Origin: Methanobacteriota archaeon
GTDB lineage: Archaea; Halobacteriota; Methanosarcinia; Methanosarcinales; Methanoperedenaceae
Reading direction: 5' to 3'
Assembly (NCBI GenBank): GCA_018899795.1
Contig: JAHIHJ010000352.1
Location: 1 to 6,666 of the forward strand
Length of the DNA: 6,666 nucleotides
The notes beneath the pieces were generated by a model. The model saw only the letters and a list, made by a program, of their open reading frames with translations. It made no database searches and was not told the DNA's origin. Each line of letters begins with the position of its first letter. Positions within the stretch are counted from its first letter, which is position 1. The translations under genes were made by a program, and so were the position numbers. Positions 1-4,872 of the stretch are shown piece after piece.

Positions 1-447
1 GCGCAGATAAAATGGGATGAGAAAAAAGGAGAGGTAAAGGTGAGCAGGAGCGAGCTCACAGGCATCACTGTTGATGTCGGGAAGACACCTGACCTTGTTC
101 CAACGCTTGCGGTGCTTGGCGCAGCAGCAAAAGGCACGATGGTCATTGAGAACGCAGAACATGTGAGATACAAAGAGACCGACAGGCTCCATGCAATGAC
201 TGTGGAACTGAAAAAAATGGGCGTTGACATTAAAGAGGAAAAAGACAGGCTGATCATAAAAGGCGGAAAAATAAAAGGGGCGCAGGTACACGGCTGGGAC
301 GACCACAGGATAGTTATGTCGCTGGCTGTTGCAGGGATGGTTGCAGGAGGAACGACCATCGATACAGTTGAATCGGTCGATATCTCGTATCCGGGATTCT
401 TTAATGACCTGAAAAAGATCGGCGCAGGAGTTTCTGAAGCTCAATAA
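1..447 (+). CDS. aroA: 3-phosphoshikimate 1-carboxyvinyltransferase (EPSP synthase), C-terminal part
   Basis: The reading frame is open from base 1, so this is the last 148 residues of a longer gene; the GTG at 40 is internal. EPSP synthase (usually about 430 residues, cytosolic) transfers enolpyruvate from PEP to shikimate-3-phosphate in the shikimate pathway to aromatic amino acids. Family landmarks are present: TPDLVPTLAVLGAAAKG (substrate-binding Asp in TPD), NAEHVRYKETDRLHAM (the KETDR block with Lys, Glu and Arg of the PEP/phosphate site), DDHRIVMSLAVAG (the DHR motif) and a closing SYPGFF before the C-terminal helix. The C-terminus looks complete. The TAA stop overlaps the ATG of the next gene by one base (TAATG), which suggests translational coupling. 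Family assignment is very secure; only the missing N-terminus is unverified. Confidence 0.96.
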   Translation, partial: AQIKWDEKKGEVKVSRSELTGITVDVGKTPDLVPTLAVLGAAAKGTMVIENAEHVRYKETDRLHAMTVELKKMGVDIKEEKDRLIIKGGKIKGAQVHGWDDHRIVMSLAVAGMVAGGTTIDTVESVDISYPGFFNDLKKIGAGVSEAQ

Positions 448-1166
448 TGATCAATATGGATGAAAAAGACATTTACGTATCCGCAAATTCCGGGATCGTG
501 TGGTTAAAGGACCAGGACATAACAGAAATAAAAGACCTGTCCCGCTCTATCCAGGCATTATCATTATGGGACGAGAAAACTATCCATCTTATGGGAATAT
601 TGCTCACACGGAAAACAGGCTTATTCTGGGAAACGGATAAACCTCTTCTTGATACTGCAAGAGCGTGCATCGCACTTTCTGGCTGCGGTATAATAGCAGA
701 TGAACAGCTTGAATGGATAATCGGACAGCAAAATGATGATAACTGGGGCAAAAGTGAGATCGAGACATCCTATGCCCTTATTGCGCTGGGTAATACGGGA
801 ATTAAGAACGAACAGGGATGCAAATGGCTGGTCAATAATTACGGGAAGAAGTGGGAACATATCGGAACGACATCACTGATAATTACAGCCCTTATAAAAC
901 AAAATAAAGACAAATATCAGGATTTCATAAAAGACCGCGCAGGCTGGATCATCTCAAAAAGGGAGGCGGGAGGCTGGACATATACAGCAACGAGCAATCT
1001 TGCGATACAGGCATTGCTACTGTCTGATGAAAAGGATATTGCTCCTTCGATCCGGTGGCTTATGGGAAGGCAGGAAAATGGGAACTGGGGCGATATTATT
1101 TCCACTGCACTTTCTCTTATCTCATTTAAGCTGTTTCTGGATAAACTTAATAGTGGTTCGAGTTGA
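447..1166 (+). CDS. Prenyltransferase/squalene-cyclase repeat (alpha-alpha toroid) protein, function unknown
   Basis: This 239-residue protein has several QW-like repeats of the terpenoid-cyclase/protein-prenyltransferase superfamily: WIIGQQNDDNWG (90-101), WIISKREAGGWTY (167-179) and WLMGRQENGNWGD (204-216), each followed by a hydrophobic helix such as TSYALIALGNTG. The repeats predict an alpha-alpha barrel. It is much shorter than squalene-hopene cyclases (about 630 residues). I see neither their catalytic DxDD motif nor the zinc ligands expected of a farnesyltransferase beta subunit, so the activity is unknown and it may be a binding scaffold. There is no signal peptide. The start overlaps the aroA stop by one base; an ATG at 456 is an alternative start. 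The next gene begins 24 bp downstream, so it is probably in an operon with aroA and icd. Confidence 0.82.
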   Translation: MINMDEKDIYVSANSGIVWLKDQDITEIKDLSRSIQALSLWDEKTIHLMGILLTRKTGLFWETDKPLLDTARACIALSGCGIIADEQLEWIIGQQNDDNWGKSEIETSYALIALGNTGIKNEQGCKWLVNNYGKKWEHIGTTSLIITALIKQNKDKYQDFIKDRAGWIISKREAGGWTYTATSNLAIQALLLSDEKDIAPSIRWLMGRQENGNWGDIISTALSLISFKLFLDKLNSGSS

Positions 1167-1190
1167 AGAAGGGGCATAAGAGAAGATATC

Positions 1191-2207
1191 ATGAGTAAAA
1201 AAGCAGCAGTCATAAAAGGTGACGGTGTAGGTCCTGAGCTTGTCACAAGCATGCTCAGGGTAGTTGAAGCCGCAGGTACGAAAATTGAATTTATCATGTG
1301 CGAAGCAGGAGCGCAATGGTGGGAAAAGAACGGGGGGGATTCGCTGATACCACCTGAGACATGGGATATATTATCAAACTCGGACGCGGGTTTTAAAGGT
1401 CCGACCACAACCCCGGGCGGGGCTGGCTCACCAAGGAGCGTGGCTGTGTCCATCCGCCAGAAGTTCAACCTGTACGCCAACGTGAGACCGATAAGATCAT
1501 TCCCGAACACACAGAAACCCCTGGGGGACGTTGATTTCGTGTGCGTGAGAGAGGGCACGGAAGGATTGTATTTCGGGAAGGAAGTACAGTTGACCGACGA
1601 CGTTTTTATCGCGATACGCAAGATCACGCGTCCTGCATGCAGGAACGTGGCGCGGTATGCATTTGATGAAGCTGTGCGGCGGGGATGGAAATCCGTGGTA
1701 GCGATACATAAGAGCAACATCCTGAAGATGACGTGCGGTGCATTCCTTGAGGAGACGGAAAAAGTCAGGAAGGATTATCCTAACATCGAACTGGAGGAAT
1801 ACCATATCGACAACATCGCGCAGCAGCTCATTAAGAACCCACAGATATTCAACCAGAAAGTCCTTCTCTCAACAAATCTTTTCATGGATATACTGAGCGA
1901 GGAGTGCTCGGCCCTTGTTGGCAGCATCGGTCTTATTTACTCGGCAAATATCGGAGATAAATATGCTATGTTCGAGCCAGCCCACGGCTCTGCGCCAAAA
2001 TATACAGGACTGGATAAGGTAAACCCTGTGGCTACAGTGCTTGCAGGGGCGTGGCTTCTGGATTACCTGGGCGAGCATCAGAACTCAAAAGCGATCTTTG
2101 AGGCGACTGAGAAAGTGATCTCAGAGGGAAAGAAGGTTACCTACGATATGGGGGGGCATGCGAAGTCAAGCGAGATGGTGGATGAGATAATCAGGAAGAT
2201 CGCTTAG
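1191..2207 (+). CDS. icd: Isocitrate dehydrogenase-like protein (isocitrate/isopropylmalate dehydrogenase family), probably NADP-linked
   Basis: This 338-residue protein is full length for the short archaeal members of the family. It would oxidatively decarboxylate isocitrate to 2-oxoglutarate, supplying glutamate synthesis. Landmarks: IKGDGVGPE at the N-terminus; RSVAVSIRQ (82-90) and LYANVRP (94-100) with substrate-binding Ser83, Arg89 and Arg99; REGTEGLYFG with Arg120 and Tyr127; IHKSNILK with catalytic Lys174; Asp207, Asp233 and Glu237 for the metal; and PAHGSAPKYTGLDKVNP. By recall alignment to E. coli Icd, Lys270, Tyr271, Val278 and Tyr318 match the NADP determinants K344, Y345, V351 and Y391, but Gly322 replaces R395 and Ala85 replaces the isocitrate-binding N115. 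A GAGAAG stretch at 1180-1185 may serve as ribosome binding site. Isopropylmalate or homoisocitrate dehydrogenase are alternatives. Family is certain; exact substrate is less so. Confidence 0.85.
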   Translation: MSKKAAVIKGDGVGPELVTSMLRVVEAAGTKIEFIMCEAGAQWWEKNGGDSLIPPETWDILSNSDAGFKGPTTTPGGAGSPRSVAVSIRQKFNLYANVRPIRSFPNTQKPLGDVDFVCVREGTEGLYFGKEVQLTDDVFIAIRKITRPACRNVARYAFDEAVRRGWKSVVAIHKSNILKMTCGAFLEETEKVRKDYPNIELEEYHIDNIAQQLIKNPQIFNQKVLLSTNLFMDILSEECSALVGSIGLIYSANIGDKYAMFEPAHGSAPKYTGLDKVNPVATVLAGAWLLDYLGEHQNSKAIFEATEKVISEGKKVTYDMGGHAKSSEMVDEIIRKIA

Positions 2208-2211
2208 GTCT

Positions 2212-2220
2212 TCCATTCAC
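2212..2220 (+). repeat. Left 9-bp target-site duplication
   Basis: TCCATTCAC lies directly against the outer end of the left terminal inverted repeat, five bases after the icd stop. An identical copy abuts the right end at 4076-4084. The pair is the expected signature of a staggered-cut transposition. Confidence 0.93.
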
Positions 2221-2243
2221 GATTCTGTTAAGTTAAGGAGTAT
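2221..2243 (+). repeat. Left terminal inverted repeat (23 bp)
   Basis: It begins GATTCTGTTAAGTTAAGGAG and ends TAT. It is the exact reverse complement of 4053-4075, with no mismatch over 23 bp; similarity stops abruptly beyond that on both sides. It contains a short internal tandem GTTAA-GTTAA. Confidence 0.95.
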
Positions 2244-2284
2244 TTGAAGATATAATCGCTGAAAGGGATAGTCCTTAGAGCAAG

Positions 2285-2320
2285 ATATTTATAACTAATA
2301 GATTATTATACAACGAGGTG
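2285..2320 (+). promoter_or_regulatory. Archaeal TATA-like box and GAGGTG ribosome binding site for the 58-aa gene
   Basis: ATATTTATAA (2285-2294) is a good archaeal TATA-like box lying 38 bp upstream of the start codon. A start of transcription about 25 bp downstream would give a very short leader that begins just before GAGGTG (2315-2320). That site is a near-perfect match to the anti-Shine-Dalgarno sequence and sits 7 nt before the ATG at 2328. Both signals lie inside the mobile element. Confidence 0.6.
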
Positions 2321-2327
2321 TCTGAAA

Positions 2328-2504
2328 ATGGTAAGTAAAACTGAAAATGAACAACTTGACGAAATACTTAACGAAATGAGAACACTCAATACGACTTTAA
2401 ACCATGTCGAAGCTTATTTAGATTATATTACAACTATTTTATCGAGAGTACACAATATAAATATGGCGGAACTAGAAGCGGAAAGAATTATTAGGCATAG
2501 ATAA
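2328..2504 (+). CDS. 58-aa coiled-coil microprotein
   Basis: I do not recognise a family for this 58-residue protein starting MVSKTENEQLDEIL. Hydrophobic residues L10, I13, M17, L20, L24, V27, L31, I34, L38 and V41 follow an unbroken 3-4-3-4 heptad spacing, which predicts a continuous coiled coil over about residues 10-41. A charged tail ends in RIIRHR, so nucleic-acid contact or oligomerisation are possible. There is no membrane segment, signal peptide or cysteine. A strong GAGGTG ribosome binding site lies 7 nt upstream and a TATA-like box precedes it, which supports a real gene despite its size. It is the first gene of the mobile element, same strand as the PIN operon 263 bp downstream. 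It could be a regulator, an accessory antitoxin or an unrelated passenger; function is not inferable. Confidence 0.7.
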   Translation: MVSKTENEQLDEILNEMRTLNTTLNHVEAYLDYITTILSRVHNINMAELEAERIIRHR

Positions 2505-2673
2505 AGTACTAAGCAAGAAATCGCTATTTTAGAATCCCGAAATTATTTCGCCATGCTTAACGAAATTTGAGGAATTGGATGATTAAAGCAAGGTGAAATA
2601 AGTGGATCACACCTGAGAAATAATAGCAAATAGTAGTTATTTTTATTTTAGTATTATTATAAAGATTTTCTTA
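2505..2673 (+). other. AT-rich spacer with T-rich termination signal and possible decayed coding remnants
   Basis: There is no intact gene here. TTATTTTTATTTTA (2637-2650) is a T-rich run of the type that ends archaeal transcripts and could terminate the 58-aa gene. Between about 2511 and 2625, short protein-like fragments appear in different frames, such as ESRNYFAMLNEI up to a TGA at 2568, FEELDD ending at 2586, and MIKAR from an ATG at 2579 that overlaps that stop. This could be a worn-down gene pair, but it may be chance. Confidence 0.35.
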
Positions 2674-2687
2674 GAAACCTTTAAATA
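2673..2687 (+). promoter_or_regulatory. TATA box with BRE for the PIN operon
   Basis: AGAAACC followed by TTTAAATA (2680-2687) matches the archaeal purine-rich BRE plus TATA arrangement. Transcription starting about 25 bp downstream would give a leader of roughly 60 nt before the ATG at 2768. A second TATA-like stretch at 2742-2750 is a competing candidate that would produce an almost leaderless mRNA. Confidence 0.55.
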
Positions 2688-2738
2688 AGATTGTAACATT
2701 CATTATTACAGCAAGCTAATGTTAGGCACGGTTTATAA

Positions 2739-2754
2739 CATCTATATAAAGATG
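2739..2754 (+). promoter_or_regulatory. Inverted repeat around a TATA-like stretch just upstream of the PIN operon
   Basis: CATCT (2739-2743) and AGATG (2750-2754) are exact inverted arms around ATATAA, ending 13 bp before the start codon. A further small palindrome, CTAATGTTAG (arms CTAA/TTAG), lies at 2716-2725. Either could be an operator for autoregulation, as is usual for toxin-antitoxin operons. The arms are short, so chance in AT-rich DNA cannot be excluded. Confidence 0.35.
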
Positions 2755-2767
2755 GATTAGGTTAATT

Positions 2768-3247
2768 ATGACAGATATATTTAATAAAGTTTCTATTGGG
2801 GTATTAGATTCCTTAGAAAAAAGAAAAATTTCAGAGGAATTCTTGTCTATGTGCAGGGAGGCATTAACTGAATTAAAGAAATTTCAGCTAACCGCAATGA
2901 GATACCCAGATTCTATAAACGCTCTTAAATTGTTTTCTGCATCTGATACATGCTATTTAGTTCTACAAAAAAGTATAAGTGAATTAGAGCAAGCAAAAGC
3001 AAGAGGAGAAAACCCAACAACACTTGAAAAGCTACAAGATGTTCTGCTTTATGTTTGTAGCATAGGCAAAGAATTAGACTATATTTTCAATAAAAAGGTT
3101 GGAGTAGAAGTAACTAAGATAAGAAAAGAAACCTTCGAACTCCAAGAAAAAGCAGAAGGGTTGAACCTTTTAGATAAAATCGATATAAGGGTTAACTCGC
3201 TTCCAGGAAAAACCGCCGCAACATATATATCAAGAATTGAGGTTTGA
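2768..3247 (+). CDS. Helical 159-aa protein, candidate antitoxin/partner of the PIN-like protein
   Basis: I do not recognise this family. The protein starts MTDIFNKVSIGVLDSLEKRK and is almost wholly helix-forming by composition. Amphipathic stretches run through about residues 15-42, 48-80 and 84-110, then a charged segment and a C-terminal tail ending in LPGKTAATYISRIEV. No membrane segment, signal peptide, zinc-finger cysteines or clear DNA-binding fold (AbrB, CopG or HTH) is visible, so it is not an ordinary VapB. The start has a weak AGGTT ribosome site at 2759-2763. Its stop lies 11 bp before the preferred start of the PIN gene, or overlaps the alternative TTG start at 3244 by four bases, so the two are clearly one operon. 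By position it would be an antitoxin or complex partner; that role is inference only. Confidence 0.78.
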   Translation: MTDIFNKVSIGVLDSLEKRKISEEFLSMCREALTELKKFQLTAMRYPDSINALKLFSASDTCYLVLQKSISELEQAKARGENPTTLEKLQDVLLYVCSIGKELDYIFNKKVGVEVTKIRKETFELQEKAEGLNLLDKIDIRVNSLPGKTAATYISRIEV

Positions 3248-3258
3248 GGGAATATATT

Positions 3259-3990
3259 TTGGGCGATGTTATCTTTTTTGAGACGTCTGCTTTGGTAGCA
3301 GCTTCGATTAAAGACTTAAATGGAAGTATAGAACACGATCGATATGCAGAATCCAAAGGGCTTTTAAATCTGGCCTCTGATACGAAAACAAAATGCATAA
3401 CTACACTTAGTATCGAGGAACAAGCGAATAAAGTACTCGAAAAAGCCCTACTTGATGTTATGGAACTTGAAAAGAGACCTGATACTGTAGAAGAATTTAG
3501 AAAATATTCTACAATTCTTGATGCAGTTCAAAGAATGTACATTGAAAATATCTCATTTATGGATAGGCTCAGCACACATAAAGATACAATAGCTGAAATT
3601 GAAGATAACGAAGTTTATCCTATGTATGATAGACTGAATGCTAATATAAGAGAAAAACCACCAAAAGCATATGCGGTATCCAATAAATTTAAAGGATTGG
3701 CAAGAGATATAAATAGGGATCTAATGGATGAACATAGAAAGAAATTAGATAAATTAAAAGAAAAAAGTATAATGCCCGACTCCAAAGATAGAATCATTCT
3801 TTCTGAAGCTATCTATCTGAAAAGAGAAAGGTTTCCAAGAGATACATTCTACTTGTCGTCTCTTGATAATCATTTTTGTGGTTTCAAATCACCGTTTACC
3901 CAAATACCAGAAAAAATTAAAGAGATTTTTAGTATTACATGCCTTTCTCCTCAAAGGATAATCAGGCTAATTACAGATAAAAAAACTTGA
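3259..3990 (+). CDS. PIN-like domain protein with large helical insertion, candidate toxin or RNase
   Basis: The N-terminus (GDVIFFETSALVAA) resembles the first strand and acidic motif of PIN nucleases, with Glu8 where Asp is usual. ITTLSIEEQANKVLEKA (about 47-63, Glu53/Glu54) matches the second acidic helix. DSKDRIILSEAI (Asp177) and FYLSSLDNHFCGF (Asp203) match the third and fourth acidic positions. PIN RNases use this cluster to bind Mg/Mn and cut RNA, as VapC toxins do. At about 243 residues it is far larger than VapC (about 130): some 100 charged, helical residues (about 70-170) separate motifs two and three. The TTG at 3259 is preferred because GAGGG (3246-3250) lies 8 nt upstream; a TTG at 3244, overlapping the previous stop, would add five residues. 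It is AT-rich and inside the mobile element. PIN assignment rests on motif reading alone. Confidence 0.72.
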   Translation: MGDVIFFETSALVAASIKDLNGSIEHDRYAESKGLLNLASDTKTKCITTLSIEEQANKVLEKALLDVMELEKRPDTVEEFRKYSTILDAVQRMYIENISFMDRLSTHKDTIAEIEDNEVYPMYDRLNANIREKPPKAYAVSNKFKGLARDINRDLMDEHRKKLDKLKEKSIMPDSKDRIILSEAIYLKRERFPRDTFYLSSLDNHFCGFKSPFTQIPEKIKEIFSITCLSPQRIIRLITDKKT

Positions 3991-4007
3991 GTTTTCGTTT
4001 AATTTTT
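3991..4007 (+). terminator. T-rich terminator after the PIN operon
   Basis: GTTTTCGTTTAATTTTT follows directly after the TGA stop of the PIN-like gene. Archaeal intrinsic termination works at T-rich stretches without needing a stem, so this could end the operon transcript before the right end of the element. Confidence 0.5.
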
Positions 4008-4052
4008 GAATAATAACTTTTATCGATTCAACCAACAATCGAACACATCCAT

Positions 4053-4075
4053 ATACTCCTTAACTTAACAGAATC
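4053..4075 (-). repeat. Right terminal inverted repeat (23 bp)
   Basis: On the + strand it reads ATACTCCTTAACTTAACAGA then ATC, the exact reverse complement of 2221-2243. It is followed at once by the second copy of the 9-bp target duplication. Confidence 0.95.
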
Positions 4076-4084
4076 TCCATTCAC
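4076..4084 (+). repeat. Right 9-bp target-site duplication
   Basis: TCCATTCAC, identical to 2212-2220 and in the same orientation, directly abuts the right terminal repeat. Excising the element with one copy would restore a continuous intergenic sequence between icd and the repeat-protein gene. Confidence 0.93.
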
Positions 4085-4135
4085 CAAAAACTATATACCT
4101 GATTATTTTATTGAAATAATGTAAATGCAGGTATA
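4085..4135 (+). promoter_or_regulatory. Promoter with nested inverted repeats upstream of the repeat-protein gene
   Basis: CAAAAACTATATA (4085-4097) fits a BRE plus TATA box, about 60 bp before the ATG. Overlapping it, TATACCTG (4094-4101) and CAGGTATA (4128-4135) are perfect 8-bp inverted arms. Inside them ATTATTT (4102-4108) and AAATAAT (4114-4120) form a second, 7-bp pair around a 5-nt loop. The structure could be an operator overlapping the promoter or a leader hairpin. The mobile element ends immediately upstream. Confidence 0.5.
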
Positions 4136-4154
4136 GCCACATCGTTTGAGGAAA

Positions 4155-4856
4155 ATGACAGACGAAAAAGTCATTGCATACATCAAAAAATGCCTTGAAG
4201 AAGGGAAGATGCCGGAAGCCATAGATATATCTAAAGTCGCAGGTGTGCCGCTCTCAAAAGAGGAACTCAATAACTATATCCATAAATATCTCGAGAACGG
4301 ATGGGTATCCAGGGCGTCAAAAGACTCAAAAGCAGCAGGAATAGACCTTACACCGGATATCATCACCGGATATATCAATAAATATCTTGAACAGGGACGG
4401 ATATACTCTGCCGTTGATGCAGCAAAGCTCATCGGAGCGCCTCTTCCGGCTGATAAGCTCGTAAATATTGGAAGGGAGTTCCTGATGAATGGTAATCTTA
4501 ATTCCGGCATGGATGCGTACAAACTCGCCGGAAAAACCCCGCCGGTAGATGAACTCGTTACATGCGGGAAGATTTGTCTTTGTAGCGGGGAGCTTTCGCA
4601 TGGAATTGAAGCTTACAGGCTGGCTGGCAGGGAACCAACGGAGGAAGAACTCATCCAGTGCGGTGATGAGTGCCTGGGCGATGGACAGATAACCCCGGGT
4701 CTGGAAGCATATGAATTAGCCGGCAAGACCCCTTCAAAAGAGATGCTTCGTGAGTGCGGTGAAATGTGCCTCATAGAAATGCGCCATGACGATGCACGAA
4801 AAGCATTCGTTGCCGCGCAGAAGGTCGATGGGAAAGAAGAGAGCCAGTCCCAGTAA
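4155..4856 (+). CDS. Solenoid protein of seven 32-residue TPR-like repeats
   Basis: This 233-residue protein consists of seven tandem 32-residue units from residue 7 on (7-38, 39-70, 71-102, 103-134, 135-166, 167-198 and 199 to about 226), with no gap or insertion. The shared pattern is a helix ending in L at position 8, G at 11, a second helix with A or G at 16 and K/Y near 20-21, AG at 23-24, P near 26-29 and L/I at 32, as in ELSHGIEAYRLAG. It resembles TPR or Sel1-type helical hairpins, but the 32-residue period is shorter than TPR (34). Units 5, 6 and 7 carry CxxxC at positions 3 and 7. There is no signal peptide; a cytosolic protein-binding scaffold is likely. ATG 4155 is preferred; GAGGA lies just upstream, although very close, and a TTG at 4146 lacks a ribosome site. 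Confidence 0.85.
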   Translation: MTDEKVIAYIKKCLEEGKMPEAIDISKVAGVPLSKEELNNYIHKYLENGWVSRASKDSKAAGIDLTPDIITGYINKYLEQGRIYSAVDAAKLIGAPLPADKLVNIGREFLMNGNLNSGMDAYKLAGKTPPVDELVTCGKICLCSGELSHGIEAYRLAGREPTEEELIQCGDECLGDGQITPGLEAYELAGKTPSKEMLRECGEMCLIEMRHDDARKAFVAAQKVDGKEESQSQ

Positions 4857-4872
4857 AGGATCTTAAGAACTA

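Larger units (their letters stand above)
2221..4075 (+). mobile_element. Non-autonomous transposon-like element (1,855 bp) carrying a coiled-coil microprotein and a PIN-nuclease operon
   Basis: The element is defined by a perfect 23-bp inverted repeat at its ends (2221-2243 and 4053-4075) and a perfect 9-bp direct repeat flanking it (2212-2220 and 4076-4084). Its interior is much more AT-rich than the flanks: the 60 bases from 3481 hold 17 G/C, against 36 of 60 from 1501. Three genes lie inside on the + strand (58, 159 and about 243 codons). None looks like a DDE, serine, tyrosine or HUH transposase, so movement would need a transposase supplied in trans by an element with the same ends. The tip (GATTCTGTTAAGTTAAGG) loosely recalls IS5-type ends, some of which make 9-bp duplications, but this family guess is weak. 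Perfect ends and duplications suggest a fairly recent insertion, between icd and the promoter of the repeat-protein gene. Confidence 0.88.

Noticed and set aside
40..42. GTG at 40 as the start of the first gene
   Set aside because: The frame is open upstream to base 1 and the encoded EPSP synthase needs its N-terminal part, so the gene is truncated by the window edge.
447..1166. Squalene-hopene cyclase
   Set aside because: Far too short and without the catalytic DxDD motif; only the repeat fold is supported.
917..1720. 267-codon open frame on the - strand opposite the cyclase-like gene and icd
   Set aside because: It lies antisense to two well-supported genes, spans the gap between them and has no recognisable domain; it is a shadow of their codon bias.
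2359..2568. The 11-base CTTAACGAAAT occurring in the microprotein gene and again near 2555-2565
   Set aside because: Similarity does not extend beyond the word, so chance in AT-rich DNA is more likely than a duplication.
4857..4872. TCTTAAGA palindrome between the convergent stops as a bidirectional terminator
   Set aside because: Only 8 bp, no loop and no strong T-run next to it.
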